Assembly: GCF_917563915.1 (NCBI RefSeq)
Contig: NZ_CAKJTI010000018.1
Span: 1 to 64,000 of the forward strand
Reading direction: 5' to 3'
Source of the DNA: Bacillus rhizoplanae
Lineage (GTDB): Bacteria > Bacillota > Bacilli > Bacillales > Bacillaceae_G
DNA length: 64,000 nt
Below, piece by piece: positions 27,749 through 37,241 of this stretch. Position 1 is the first letter of the stretch; each line of letters opens with the position of its first letter. The notes under the pieces were generated by a model that saw nothing but the letters and a program-made list of their open reading frames with translations, had not been told where the DNA came from and did not search any database. The translations under genes and the position numbers were made by a program.

Positions 27749-28501
27749 TTTATAAAACTGAACTGTGTTTTTATAAATAGTTTCCGCTGTATCTTCAAGT
27801 GATAGTCCTTTTATTTCACTCATACTCTTTAACACTTGTAAAATCATATATGGATGTGTCATTTCATCATTAAATTTCCAAGGTCCATCCGTTTCTACCA
27901 TAAGATGCGATAACGGATAAAAAGCAGCAATATCCTTGATTTTTTCTTTATATACAATATCAGGTGTAATAGAGATGTAATACCCATTCCCTATCATTCT
28001 CTCCATCGTTTGTTGACTCCCCTTAAACCAATGAAAGTGAGCTCGGCGTATTTGATAAGATTCAAGTAAATCACAAACAACTTCTGCGTCATCATATACA
28101 GCGTGCAGTACAATTGGCAAATCATATTTTTGAGCCAAGTATACGAATCTTTCTAGTATTTCAATATATGGTTTCAACCACAACTTGGGATTCTCTTGCC
28201 GTAAATAATAAGGCAAACCAACTTCTCCAATCGCAACAATGTGATGTGCTTCTTTTTCAATCAGTTGATAAATTTTTTCGCACTGTTCAAAATCAATGTC
28301 TTGCTCGGGATGAAATCCAAGTGCTGGATATATAGACGGATAATTCTTCGCTAGCTCCAACGTTCGTTGACAAGAATGATAATTCATCGACACAGCAATC
28401 ATTCCTGCTATTTCCTTCACCTTTTGTATATCTTCAATTAACTGTAATTGCTCTTCTTTTTTATATTGATCCAAATGTATATGACTATCAATCCATCTCA
28501 C
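27743..28501 (-). CDS. TatD-family metal-dependent hydrolase
   Basis: A 252-residue TIM-barrel amidohydrolase. WIDSHIHLDQY supplies the HxH ligands, GEVGLPYY the glutamate, LHAVYDD and HFHWFKG the later histidines, and MVETDGPW the aspartate. TatD enzymes are nucleases or related phosphodiesterases. This one belongs to a divergent subgroup, so its activity is inferred. The GTG at 28501 follows AGAGGTG; the GTG at 28510 is inside that site. Confidence 0.8.
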   Translation of the reverse strand: MRWIDSHIHLDQYKKEEQLQLIEDIQKVKEIAGMIAVSMNYHSCQRTLELAKNYPSIYPALGFHPEQDIDFEQCEKIYQLIEKEAHHIVAIGEVGLPYYLRQENPKLWLKPYIEILERFVYLAQKYDLPIVLHAVYDDAEVVCDLLESYQIRRAHFHWFKGSQQTMERMIGNGYYISITPDIVYKEKIKDIAAFYPLSHLMVETDGPWKFNDEMTHPYMILQVLKSMSEIKGLSLEDTAETIYKNTVQFYKI

Positions 28502-28560
28502 TTCTATCACCTCTTTCTTTCATTGTAATATGACTTTCTAAAATGTATATAAAATAAAAA

Positions 28561-28584
28561 AACAAGAAGGCTCTCCTTCTTGTT
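28561..28584 (-). terminator. terminator of the 36-residue membrane peptide gene
   Basis: ACAAGAAGG/CCTTCTTGT stem followed on the minus strand by TTTTTTTA. Confidence 0.7.
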
Positions 28585-28594
28585 CGTCTATTTA

Positions 28595-28705
28595 TTAAAC
28601 AATTAAATTTGTAACCACGGCAAAAATTCCAATACATAAGATTGCGACACCAAAATAACTAAGACACTCTACAAATGGAAATTTAACCATTTCTTCTTTT
28701 TGCAT
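28595..28705 (-). CDS. 36-residue single-helix membrane protein
   Basis: MQKEEMVKFPFVECLSYFGV followed by a hydrophobic helix ending VTNLIV. A GGGAG ribosome site is nine bases upstream and a terminator follows. The function is unknown. The neighbouring upstream stretch holds paired inverted repeats that may regulate it. Confidence 0.6.
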   Translation of the reverse strand: MQKEEMVKFPFVECLSYFGVAILCIGIFAVVTNLIV

Positions 28706-28786
28706 CCCACTTGTCTCCCTTCTATAATCTCCCTAACTTCTATGTCTATTTGTATTATGAGCGAAATATGACAAAAGTGCCATCGA

Positions 28787-29027
28787 ATTTGCTTACTTTA
28801 ATCTTACATTTTTGTAAGGTTTAAAAAAATAGCCACATCTCTTTTAAGATGCGGCTTACAGTTGGTTGGTTGTTAATCCTTTTCATCACATTATTAATTT
28901 AGACAGAAAGATATATTTCGTTCTTTCTACTTTTATTATAGGTGATACTACTCATTACAACTATCGAGTTACATTACAGGTACCTTACAAAAATGTAATC
29001 CTGCTGTAAGCTAATTCGATAGTTATA
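28787..29027. promoter_or_regulatory. inverted-repeat cluster between the membrane peptide and plsC genes
   Basis: The stretch 28706-29211 has no gene. ATCGAATT-GCTTAC plus TTACATTTTTGTAAGG occurs on the plus strand at 28787-28823 and on the minus strand at 28987-29024, and a third, weaker copy (CGAATTAGCTTAC) lies at about 29960-29975 upstream of plsC. AACTATCGA/TCGATAGTT adds a wider dyad at 28961-29027. A separate hairpin (28829-28858) lies between the first two. Confidence 0.4.
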
Positions 29028-29211
29028 ACTCCTCCCATTTTATACAATTAATTCAGAAACAGGGCAGTAACAAATTTGATTACGTTCTCTTCTTACAGCA
29101 TTCATTTATACTGCCGCAATGAATCTTATATAATTTTGTGTCCCCTTTCCCCTTATATAGATAGAATTGAAAAGACGACCATCTATGCCAAGTCGTCTTT
29201 TCCTATTTCCA

Positions 29212-29820
29212 TTATGCTTTTTTATCTTCTTTCAGCGTTTCTTTTAACTGTGCAAACGTCTCATTTAATTTTTCTGTCATCAGTTGCATCACTTCTTTAC
29301 GATCCATCTGCTTTGACTGCTCTACTTGAATTGGATCACCAAAAATTAATTGTGCTCTCTTTCCACGAAACAATTCTTTTAAATTGCTAGGTCCAACATA
29401 TGCAGCTGGAACTAATGGAACATTAGAACGAAGTGCAATTGTAACTGCTCCAGCTTTCAATGAAGTAGCTTCCGCTGTCCTTGTGCCACTCGGAAAAATC
29501 CCAACAACTTTTCCTTCTTTTAATAATCTAGATGGAATTTTCAGCGTACTCGGCCCTGGATTTTCTCGATCAACCGGGAAGGCATTTACATTCTTAAAAA
29601 ACCAATTCCCAAATTTACTTTGAAACAATTCTTTTTTCGCCATGTAATAAATTTTTGTTGGTAACATTCCCGTTGCTAACATTACAACATCCATCCAGCT
29701 TGTATGTGTACAAGCTACAACATATGCACCGCTTTGCGGTAATTTTTCTTTTCCATATACCTCTACTTTTCCAAATGTTTTAAATATATATTTCAACAGC
29801 CTTGTAATGAATGTATACAT
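29212..29820 (-). CDS. plsC: 1-acyl-sn-glycerol-3-phosphate acyltransferase family protein
   Basis: A 202-residue PlsC-fold acyltransferase. The catalytic HTSWMD (HX4D) is near residue 38, and FPSGTRTAEATSLKAGAV is the second block (EGTR variant). VPLVPAAYVGPS is the third. It acylates lysophospholipids in membrane phospholipid synthesis. The ATG follows AAAGGAAC. A TATAAT -10 is visible at about 29875 on the minus strand. Confidence 0.88.
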   Translation of the reverse strand: MYTFITRLLKYIFKTFGKVEVYGKEKLPQSGAYVVACTHTSWMDVVMLATGMLPTKIYYMAKKELFQSKFGNWFFKNVNAFPVDRENPGPSTLKIPSRLLKEGKVVGIFPSGTRTAEATSLKAGAVTIALRSNVPLVPAAYVGPSNLKELFRGKRAQLIFGDPIQVEQSKQMDRKEVMQLMTEKLNETFAQLKETLKEDKKA

Positions 29821-30075
29821 TCGATCTGTTCCTTTCTACAATTCAATTTTTTATAACTGTATTTACGTTTAATTATAACACTAAGTATTAATAGTTAGTA
29901 ATAAAAATAAGTGACAATTTTTAAAATATTATTCTTACAAAAACTATAGTCCTACCGTAAGCTAATTCGTCAATAACTTCTCCTCATATTACGTTGGACT
30001 TATAAGCGGTGCAGCTCTTCTTTCGACAATTGTGTGTACTTGTACATGTTCTATAGGTTCCCTGTTCCCCTCTAT

Positions 30076-30232
30076 ATAAAGTGAAACTTCCATCAGTGGG
30101 GGTTTTTTCATTCCCCACTGATGGTTAGTTGAACCAATCGGGCTTTTACGGGCAGTTAGCCCCCACCTATCTTCCTCGCTTCTCTCTCAATCTTGAGGTG
30201 GGGGTCTTACTGCCCGTTAATAACGGGATAAA
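30076..30232 (+). repeat. bcr1-type repeat, complete 157-bp copy
   Basis: The best reference copy in this window, bounded by ATAAA at 30076 and 30228. Hairpin I is CCATCAGTGGGG/CCCCACTGATGG. Then come GTTGAACCAATCGGGC, an outer stem CGGGCAGT/ACTGCCCG, and hairpin II CCCCCACCT/AGGTGGGGG with an A/T-rich loop. Confidence 0.9.
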
Positions 30233-30269
30233 TGAAAAGGGCTGCTTGTCATCATACAAGCAGCTCTTT

Positions 30270-31199
30270 TTAATTTGTTTCATACATAATTTTACCTGTT
30301 TTACTTATATCATAACCACCGATAGCACGCAGTTCATTTTGAAATTCATGAGACTGTAATACTTCTTTTACTGTTTCAATCAACGCAGTATTTTCTTCTG
30401 TTTTTAAAATCACTAAATCATAGCGCTCTTGTATAAGTGGAACAAAATCTATATTTACAATTTGTGCTACCTTTTCTGCTCCTATCCCTACATCAGCTTT
30501 TCTATTTGCTACTTGAGAAGCAACGCCAATATGGTTTGACTCTTCCCAGTCATACCCAACAATACTCTTTTTGGATATTCCATTTATACGCAATTGTTCA
30601 TCAACAAGAACACGAATACCAGATCCTCGTTCCCTATTTACAAATTGAATGGATGCATCACATAAATCATGCAATGTCTTTATACGTTTCGGATTTCCTT
30701 TTTGCACATAAAAACCGGATGTTCTTGATAATAAATTAATAACAATACAAGGTTTTCCAACTAAAATTCGTTTCACATACGGAATGTTGTATTCTCCTGT
30801 ATCCCCATCGAACAAATGGAGACTCACAATATCTCCTTTTCCTTGATACATTTGAATCAAACTTGTTAAGCTCCCTTGATATGCCCTTAATATATTCGGA
30901 GCTTTCAAATGACTTTCTAGATGTTTCGTTAACATATCTAGAGATAAATCTTGTCCGCTAATAATACAAGAATCGGATTTGTTTGTTTGATTTATTACCT
31001 GTATAGATGATGAATCAGCTTGTATCTTCCCTGTTTTCATCTCTGTAATATATCTCTCTAAATCACTTGCATCAATACGCATTTGCCGGCCAACTCGATA
31101 AGAGGGCAAATCACCTTTTTTAATCAAATCATACACTGTTAATTTCGATACTTTTAATCGTTTCGCTACTTCTTCTGTTGTGTAGGAATGATGATCCAT
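30270..31199 (-). CDS. helix-turn-helix regulator with molybdate-binding (PBP-like) domain
   Basis: A 309-residue protein. Residues 5-55 form an excisionase/MerR-like helix-turn-helix (TTEEVAKRLKVSKLTVYDLI). The remaining 240 residues are a periplasmic-binding-like domain (LRAYQGSLTSLIQMYQGKGD, FVNRERGSGIRVLVDEQL). It matches YvgK-type regulators next to modAB in bacilli. It diverges from modA and probably senses molybdate. A palindrome sits between the two genes. Confidence 0.85.
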   Translation of the reverse strand: MDHHSYTTEEVAKRLKVSKLTVYDLIKKGDLPSYRVGRQMRIDASDLERYITEMKTGKIQADSSSIQVINQTNKSDSCIISGQDLSLDMLTKHLESHLKAPNILRAYQGSLTSLIQMYQGKGDIVSLHLFDGDTGEYNIPYVKRILVGKPCIVINLLSRTSGFYVQKGNPKRIKTLHDLCDASIQFVNRERGSGIRVLVDEQLRINGISKKSIVGYDWEESNHIGVASQVANRKADVGIGAEKVAQIVNIDFVPLIQERYDLVILKTEENTALIETVKEVLQSHEFQNELRAIGGYDISKTGKIMYETN

Positions 31200-31290
31200 A
31201 AGCCGATTCCTCGCTTTCTGCCTTTATTGTAACAAAAATAACAGTTTTTCTTCTATTTATTTTCACTATTGTGAGAAAAATCACAACACA

Positions 31291-31333
31291 TCTAATTATA
31301 ACTATTTATAATTAGATATAATTAGTTATAATT
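31291..31333. promoter_or_regulatory. palindromic operator between the molybdate regulator and modA
   Basis: TCTAATTATA and TATAATTAGA form a perfect 10-base dyad around ACTATT (31291-31316). A second half site, TAGTTATAATTGG, follows at 31321. It probably binds the adjacent regulator and overlaps both promoters. Confidence 0.6.
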
Positions 31334-31363
31334 GGAATGGGATGAAAGAAAGGAGAAATAAAG

Positions 31364-32167
31364 ATGAACAAGCGCATATTCCGTTCTATTTGCAGTATTT
31401 TATTCGCGCTACTTCTCGTAATAAGTACGGGATGTACAAACACAAATAAACAAGAAAAAACAACTACTAAAGAAGAAAACATTGAACTTACCATTTCTGC
31501 TGCAGCTAGTTTACAAGACGCACTAAAAGACATTCAAACACAATATGAAAAGAAAGAACCAAATGTAAAACTGTCATTTAACTTTGGAAGTTCTGGCGCT
31601 CTTCAGCAACAAATTGAACAAGGAGCTCCTGCCGATCTATTTTTCTCGGCCGCAGAAGATAAATTCGAAACGCTTGTAAGCAAAGGAATCATTGATCAAA
31701 ACGAAGGAAAAAACCTACTCGGCAATGAGTTAGTATTAATTGTTCCAAAAGATAGTAACATAAAAGATTTTCAAGCATTAAAAGAAGATCAAGTGAAGAA
31801 AATTGCATTAGGTACACCTGAATCTGTTCCGGCAGGTAAATACGCAAAAGATGCTCTTACTCATTTAAACCTTTGGAACGATCTCCAAAATAAAATAGTA
31901 TACACAAAAGACGTACGCCAAGTATTAACATACGTAGAAACAGGAAGCGTTGATGCAGGGATTGTTTATAAAACAGATGCCCTTATTTCTAAAAAAGTAA
32001 AAATTGCTAACACAGCACCAACAAATTCACACGAACCCATCCACTATCCACTAGGCATTATAAAAGCAACGAAACATAAAAAAGAAGCAACTGCTTTTTA
32101 TGAATATTTACAGTCTAAAGAAGCTCTAGCGATCTTTAAAAAATATGGTTTTACAGTGCTGCAATAG
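31364..32167 (+). CDS. modA: molybdate ABC transporter substrate-binding lipoprotein
   Basis: A 267-residue lipoprotein with lipobox VISTGC (about residue 24) and the ModA fold. ISAAASLQDALKDI is the molybdate-binding start, with GSSGALQQQIEQGAPADLFF and SVDAGIVYKTDAL in the expected places. It captures molybdate for molybdenum-cofactor enzymes. An AAAGGAG ribosome site is present. It is separated from modB by five bases. Confidence 0.95.
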   Translation: MNKRIFRSICSILFALLLVISTGCTNTNKQEKTTTKEENIELTISAAASLQDALKDIQTQYEKKEPNVKLSFNFGSSGALQQQIEQGAPADLFFSAAEDKFETLVSKGIIDQNEGKNLLGNELVLIVPKDSNIKDFQALKEDQVKKIALGTPESVPAGKYAKDALTHLNLWNDLQNKIVYTKDVRQVLTYVETGSVDAGIVYKTDALISKKVKIANTAPTNSHEPIHYPLGIIKATKHKKEATAFYEYLQSKEALAIFKKYGFTVLQ

Positions 32168-32172
32168 TCATT

Positions 32173-32847
32173 ATGGTATTTGATGCATTTTGGTCACCTA
32201 TCATTCTTTCACTAAAAGTTGCTGCACTTGCTACTATAATCGTGATGGTGTTCGGAACGATAATTGGACGTGTTTTAGCTCGTTCGTCAAAGCGCTATAA
32301 AATTTTATTAGAAACAGTTTTTCTATTGCCAATGGTACTCCCGCCTACTGTAATTGGATTTTTTCTTATTATTATCTTTGGAAAAAACAGTCCAATTGGT
32401 CAATGGATAGAAGCTTTGTTTCAACAATCTATTATGTTCACATCTTGGGCTGCTGTTATCGCTTCAACTGTGGTTGCATTTCCACTTATGTATCAATCAG
32501 CAAAAACAGGGTTTATGATTGCTAATGAACAAATTGAAGATGGAGCCAGAGACCTCGGAGCAAATGAAATACAAGTGTTCTTACATGTAACATTACCACT
32601 TGCTTTCCCTTCTCTACTTAGCGGAATGATTTTAAGTTTCGTACGTGCTCTAGGAGAATTTGGTGCAACACTTATGTTTGCCGGAAACATCCCCGGTAAA
32701 ACACAAACGATTCCAACGGCTATTTATATGGCAATTGACGGAAGCAATATGTCACTTGCATGGGCACTTGTTCTCACAACTGTCGGTATGTCACTTATCT
32801 TTTTGTTGCTCATTCAACTTATAAACAAAAGAATAACATCTTCGTAA
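32173..32847 (+). CDS. modB: molybdate ABC transporter permease
   Basis: A 224-residue permease with five or six membrane helices. The EAA loop is EDGARDLGANEIQVFLHVTLP. It ends at a terminator, so no modC ATPase gene follows. B. subtilis has the same modA-modB arrangement without modC, so a shared ATPase elsewhere is expected. Confidence 0.94.
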   Translation: MVFDAFWSPIILSLKVAALATIIVMVFGTIIGRVLARSSKRYKILLETVFLLPMVLPPTVIGFFLIIIFGKNSPIGQWIEALFQQSIMFTSWAAVIASTVVAFPLMYQSAKTGFMIANEQIEDGARDLGANEIQVFLHVTLPLAFPSLLSGMILSFVRALGEFGATLMFAGNIPGKTQTIPTAIYMAIDGSNMSLAWALVLTTVGMSLIFLLLIQLINKRITSS

Positions 32848-32878
32848 CAGCAGCTTTCGACAAAGCTGCTCTTTTTTG
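32848..32878 (+). terminator. intrinsic terminator of modAB
   Basis: AGCAGCTTT/AAAGCTGCT stem followed by CTTTTTTG. Confidence 0.85.
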
Positions 32879-32947
32879 ATTATTTCCCGCGAAATGAGAT
32901 GAAAATACGATTTCCTTGTAGAATTATAGAAGAAAAGGAGAGATTTC

Positions 32948-33436
32948 ATGTTTAATCAAACACTTTGTTTTATAAGAAAAGATGATGAAATATTAATGCT
33001 CAATCGACAGAAAGCACCGCTGCAAGGGCTTTGGAATGGCGTTGGCGGTAAGATGACAAAAGCTGAAACACCAACCGCATGTATTCTACGCGAGATTGAG
33101 GAAGAAACAGGCCTATCCTTAACAGAGAAAGAAGTTACATATAAAGGAACGTTATCCTGGAAAATTGACAATATACACTTCGGAGGATTATACCTTTTTA
33201 CCGCAGACCTCCCAGCTCATATTCTTTACCATACTCCCCAAAAAGTAGCTGAAGGTATTTTAGACTGGAAACATATTTCTTGGATTTTATCTGAACAAAA
33301 CCAAGGAGTAAATTCTTTAACGAAGAAATTTTTACCCACGGTTTTACAAGAAGATGGCGTATATGAGCATACTTCCGTTTTTCAAAATGAGCAGCTTACG
33401 CAATACGGACAACAAGCGTGTGCACATATCAAATAG
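32948..33436 (+). CDS. Nudix hydrolase (8-oxo-dGTP diphosphatase type)
   Basis: A 162-residue MutT-like protein. The Nudix box runs GGKMTKAETPTACILREIEE plus ETGL with all catalytic glutamates. The N-terminal GLWNGVGG fits 8-oxo-(d)GTP hydrolases that clean oxidised nucleotides. An AAAAGGAGAG ribosome site is present. A bcr1 repeat begins seven bases after the stop. Confidence 0.88.
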   Translation: MFNQTLCFIRKDDEILMLNRQKAPLQGLWNGVGGKMTKAETPTACILREIEEETGLSLTEKEVTYKGTLSWKIDNIHFGGLYLFTADLPAHILYHTPQKVAEGILDWKHISWILSEQNQGVNSLTKKFLPTVLQEDGVYEHTSVFQNEQLTQYGQQACAHIK

Positions 33437-33442
33437 CCTCTG

Positions 33443-33565
33443 ATAAAGTGAAACTTCCATCAGTGTTTTTTTTCATCCCCCACTGATGGTTAGTTGAACC
33501 AATCGGGCGCATGCCAGCAGTTATCCCCTACCTACTTTCTCACTCCTCTCTGAATCTCTCTACCT
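33443..33565 (+). repeat. bcr1-type repeat, 3' end degenerate
   Basis: ATAAAGTGAAACTTCCATCA, hairpin I with CCCCACTGATGG, GTTGAACCAATCGGGC, then CCCCTACCTACTTTC. The second arm of hairpin II and the right boundary are lost. Confidence 0.8.
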
Positions 33566-33687
33566 TTTTATACCTTTATAAAATATTAAAATTTTTCATA
33601 TTCATAGGAATATACATTCTATTTGAATTTACTTTCTAAATGAGATACTTTCCTGTTATTATATGAAGGTGCGAAAAAAGGAATAAA

Positions 33688-33828
33688 TGAAAACGCATAA
33701 ATTATATTGAAAACGCATTTATATAATGATAGTGCTCTTCTTATTCACAGCACTACTTCATAGATGTGAAGTCATGTTTTAACAATCGGTAATCCTCTAC
33801 TTCTTAAGTAGGAAATTACCGATTGTTA
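33688..33828 (+). promoter_or_regulatory. glcU upstream region: 20-bp direct repeat, -10 box and leader hairpin
   Basis: TGAAAACGCAT occurs at 33688 and 33708, exactly 20 bases apart, followed by TATAAT at about 33722. AACAATCGGTAAT and ATTACCGATTGTT form a long leader stem (33780-33827) with an inner TCTACTT/AAGTAGG pairing. There is no T-run after it, so it is not a normal terminator. Confidence 0.5.
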
Positions 33829-33872
33829 GAACGGAATACATTTTATTGATATAACAAGAAGGGAGTCTTGTA

Positions 33873-34724
33873 ATGGATATTTTATTAGCACTTCTTCCTG
33901 CATTAGCATGGGGAAATATTTTATTAGTAAGTGTAAAAATGGGCGGCGGTGCATATAGCCAAACAGTAGGTATGACTATTGGCGCTCTATTCTTCGCTAC
34001 AATCATGTATGCATTTACAACACCTGCATTATCTTTAACTATATTAATTGTTGGCTTTGTTTCAGGATTATTCTGGGCTTTAGGACAAGTTAATCAATTA
34101 AAAACAGTAGAAAAAATGGGTGTTTCAACAACTGTTACAATTTCAACAGGTATGCAGCTTGTAGCTACTACTATCTTTGGGGTTATCGCATTTCATGAAT
34201 GGACAACTACTACTACAATCATTCTGGGAACGATTGCAATCCTTTTAATTGTGATTGGTGTTGTTTTTACTTCTTTAGATGATAAAGAAAATGCACAGCC
34301 ACCTGGACAACTAAAAAAAGGAATCGTTACTCTAATTACTTCTACTTTTGGTTACCTTGTATATGTAGTCATTATTCGTTGGTACAACGTTGATGGTTGG
34401 TCGGCTATTTTACCTCAAGCAGTTGGTATGTTCGTTGGAGCTGTTATACTAACAGCTAAACATAAACCTTTCAATAAATATGCAGTTCGTAATATTTTAT
34501 CTGGTTTATTATGGGGTACAGGTAACTTATTCTTATTCCTTTCTCAACCAAAAGTTGGTGTTGCAACAAGTTTCTCGTTATCCCAAACTGGAATCATTAT
34601 CTCAACATTTGGTGCAATTATCTTCTTAGGTGAAAAGAAAACAAAACGCCAAATGGTATTTATCGCACTTGGTAGTGCATTAATTATTGGCGGTGCAGTT
34701 CTTCTTGGTATGACAAAATCTTAA
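33873..34724 (+). CDS. glcU: glucose uptake protein, GRP/RhaT family
   Basis: A 283-residue protein with about ten membrane helices. MDILLALLPALAWGNILLVS and LFWALGQVNQLKTVEKMGVS are characteristic of GlcU. It imports glucose by proton symport, independent of the PTS. In B. subtilis glcU is cotranscribed with gdh, but here it stands alone and ends at a strong terminator. Confidence 0.9.
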   Translation: MDILLALLPALAWGNILLVSVKMGGGAYSQTVGMTIGALFFATIMYAFTTPALSLTILIVGFVSGLFWALGQVNQLKTVEKMGVSTTVTISTGMQLVATTIFGVIAFHEWTTTTTIILGTIAILLIVIGVVFTSLDDKENAQPPGQLKKGIVTLITSTFGYLVYVVIIRWYNVDGWSAILPQAVGMFVGAVILTAKHKPFNKYAVRNILSGLLWGTGNLFLFLSQPKVGVATSFSLSQTGIIISTFGAIIFLGEKKTKRQMVFIALGSALIIGGAVLLGMTKS

Positions 34725-34731
34725 TTATATA

Positions 34732-34775
34732 TCCTAGTTTCGGAAATGATACTTTCTGAGACTAGGATTTTTTTA
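34732..34775 (+). terminator. intrinsic terminator of glcU
   Basis: TCCTAGTTTCGGAA/TTCTGAGACTAGGA stem followed by seven T. Confidence 0.85.
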
Positions 34776-34859
34776 TGTGCAAGTCTTTTCTTTTTACAAT
34801 TATCTTTCATCAATGTTATCGTTTTGTTACTACATTTCCTACAGGAAGGATTAAAGGAT

Positions 34860-35663
34860 ATGCAAAAAAAACAACGAATTTTATTTATTGGTGCCGGACG
34901 TATGGCTGAAGCAATATTTACTGGTCTACTTAAGACAAGTAAAGAATACATCGAAGAAATTATTGTATCCAATCGAAGTGATACAGAAAAACTCAAGCAA
35001 TTAGAGCAACGATATGGCGTATCGACTACAAATGATTGGAAACAGTACATCAAAGCTGTGGATACCATCGTTTTAGCAATGCCGCCAGCTGCACATGAAC
35101 AGTTATTAGCGGAATTATCTTCTCTTCTAACTCATCAGTTTGTAGTGACCGTTGCTGCTGGAATTGGCCCATCTTACTTAGAAGAAAAACTTCCTCAAGG
35201 TACACCAGTTGCCTGGATTATGCCAAATACAGCTGCGACGATTGGACAGTCTATCTCCTTATATACAATGGGACATTCCGTAAATGAAGAACAGCAAGAA
35301 ACGTTACAACTTCTTTTAAAAGGCATTGGTACATCACAACTTTGTACAGAAGAAGAAATTCATCAACTAACTGCTGTTACTGGCAGTGCACCAGCCTTCC
35401 TTTACCACTTTGCTGAAGGTCTAATTGAAGCAACAAAAGGTTATGGGATTAATGCAGCAACAGCAAAACATCTTGTTATTCAAATGATTGCCGGTTCTGC
35501 TGCTATGCTCGAGCAAGAACAAGATCCAGCTATGCTGCGCGAACAAGTGACAACACCAGGCGGTTCAACTGCAGAAGGTTTAAAAGTTTTATATGAGTAT
35601 AATTTCTCAAAGATCATTCACCAAGCAATTGAAGCAACAAATAAAAAAGCTAGGGGGAATTAA
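34860..35663 (+). CDS. proC: pyrroline-5-carboxylate reductase
   Basis: A 267-residue NAD(P)H-dependent enzyme of proline synthesis. The N-terminal Rossmann motif is [18 protein letters not shown], and the C-terminal P5CR signature includes [32 protein letters not shown] is the substrate loop. The ATG at 34860 follows GGAAGGA. A longer frame to 34746 overlaps the glcU terminator. It ends one base before the aldo/keto reductase gene. Confidence 0.94.
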   Translation: MQKKQRILFIGAGRMAEAIFTGLLKTSKEYIEEIIVSNRSDTEKLKQLEQRYGVSTTNDWKQYIKAVDTIVLAMPPAAHEQLLAELSSLLTHQFVVTVAAGIGPSYLEEKLPQGTPVAWIMPNTAATIGQSISLYTMGHSVNEEQQETLQLLLKGIGTSQLCTEEEIHQLTAVTGSAPAFLYHFAEGLIEATKGYGINAATAKHLVIQMIAGSAAMLEQEQDPAMLREQVTTPGGSTAEGLKVLYEYNFSKIIHQAIEATNKKARGN

Positions 35664-35664
35664 A

Positions 35665-36498
35665 ATGAAATTAACGAGCTTACAAGATTGCACAACTTTA
35701 CATAACGGCGTGAAAATGCCTTGGTTTGGTCTAGGTGTTTTTAAAGTTGAAGATGGTTCAGAAGTTATTGATTCTGTAAAAGCAGCTATCAATAACGGAT
35801 ACCGTAGCATTGATACAGCGGCTATATATAAAAATGAAGAAGGGGTTGGACAAGCCATTCGTGAAAGCAACATACCTCGTGAAGAACTATTTATTACTTC
35901 AAAGGTATGGAATAGCGACCAAGGTTATGAATCTACACTACAAGCGTTCGAAACAAGTCTACAAAAGCTTGGCTTAGAGTACTTAGATTTATACTTAGTA
36001 CATTGGCCTGTAAAAGGTAAATATAAAGAGACGTGGAAAGCATTAGAAAAGCTTTATAAAGACGGTCGTGTTCGTGCTATTGGTGTTAGTAACTTCCAAG
36101 TCCACCATTTACAAGACGTACTAGAAGATGCGGAAATTAAACCAATGATTAACCAAGTAGAATATCACCCACGCTTAACTCAAGAAGAACTGCATACTTT
36201 TTGTAAAGAACATGGCATTCAATTAGAAGCATGGTCACCATTAATGCAAGGTCAGCTTCTTGATCATCCAACCTTACAAGAAATTGCAGCAAAGTATAAT
36301 AAATCTACTGCCCAAGTAATCCTGCGTTGGGATTTGCAAAATGAGGTTGTTACGATTCCGAAATCTGTAAAAGAGAATCGTATTATTGAAAATGCGGATA
36401 TCTTTGACTTTGAATTAACTGCTGAAGATATGAAAGCAATTCAATCTCTAAATGAGAATCACCGTGTTGGTCCAGATCCTGATAACTTTAATTTTTAA
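35665..36498 (+). CDS. aldo/keto reductase
   Basis: A 277-residue TIM-barrel NADPH oxidoreductase. The tetrad is visible: Asp and Tyr in [16 protein letters not shown], Lys in [15 protein letters not shown] and His in [11 protein letters not shown]. The coenzyme motif [10 protein letters not shown] lies near the C-terminus. It resembles YvgN/YtbE of B. subtilis, which reduce glyoxal-type aldehydes. It starts after GGGGG one base past proC, so the genes are coupled. Confidence 0.92.
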   Translation: MKLTSLQDCTTLHNGVKMPWFGLGVFKVEDGSEVIDSVKAAINNGYRSIDTAAIYKNEEGVGQAIRESNIPREELFITSKVWNSDQGYESTLQAFETSLQKLGLEYLDLYLVHWPVKGKYKETWKALEKLYKDGRVRAIGVSNFQVHHLQDVLEDAEIKPMINQVEYHPRLTQEELHTFCKEHGIQLEAWSPLMQGQLLDHPTLQEIAAKYNKSTAQVILRWDLQNEVVTIPKSVKENRIIENADIFDFELTAEDMKAIQSLNENHRVGPDPDNFNF

Positions 36499-36555
36499 TG
36501 TATAAGGTCATCAAGCATATGTTTGATACCTATTCGCCTTAATAAAACGATCAAT

Positions 36556-36590
36556 AAAAAAGGTATCCCCTCACAGGATACCTTTTTCTT
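36556..36590 (+). terminator. intrinsic terminator of proC-aldo/keto reductase
   Basis: AAAAAGGTATCC/GGATACCTTTTT stem. Confidence 0.85.
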
Positions 36591-36779
36591 TATGCTTCAT
36601 TTCCTCTTATTGCAGTTTGATTTTTCTTCAATGATATAGATATCTTATATCCGACCACGGCGATTATCTTTTGTCTTTTTAATTTACTTTCAATATTGTA
36701 AAAAACAATTTCTTTCTCTTACATAAAAAGATAAAAATTGGAAAAGCTTTTATTGAAAACTACTAAGGAGGCATACAAA

Positions 36780-37241
36780 ATGAAAATCTTATTTTCAATT
36801 CTTTTAGCATTCATGCTAGTACCTGCAATGACAGGATGTACAACAACAAAACAGGATACAACTACTAATAAGAAAACGACAGAAGGAACAAAAGATGCAG
36901 TAAATCAAGATTTAAAATTAAGTTTTAATGAATTCAATTTAAAGGCAACTTATCAAGATACAAAGAAAGACTACGAAGCAGAATATAAACAGAAAAAAGC
37001 AACTGACAAACCAGAAGCAAAAGTTGACGATAGTAAAACAAATGAAAGGTTGGCTGGAGATGAAGCAATGAATAAATTGGCTCCACTCTTACAACAGCTT
37101 AAATTTGATAAGGACACAAAAGACCAAGATGTCGTTGATCAAGTAGTAGATGTATTCCAACTCGATAAAGATTATCAAAAATTCGACTTAAAAGTTGTCT
37201 TTACAGATGGAACGAAAAAAGAATATAAAATGCCAAAATAA
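36780..37241 (+). CDS. YusW-like lipoprotein
   Basis: A 153-residue secreted lipoprotein with signal MKILFSILLAFMLVPAMTGC, a Thr/Lys-rich linker, then a YusW-like domain (DLKLSFNEFNLKATYQD ... DVFQLDKDYQKFDLKVVFTD). The function of the family is unknown. The ATG at 36780 follows AAGGAGG. The stop TAA is formed at the very edge of a bcr1 copy. Confidence 0.8.
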   Translation: MKILFSILLAFMLVPAMTGCTTTKQDTTTNKKTTEGTKDAVNQDLKLSFNEFNLKATYQDTKKDYEAEYKQKKATDKPEAKVDDSKTNERLAGDEAMNKLAPLLQQLKFDKDTKDQDVVDQVVDVFQLDKDYQKFDLKVVFTDGTKKEYKMPK

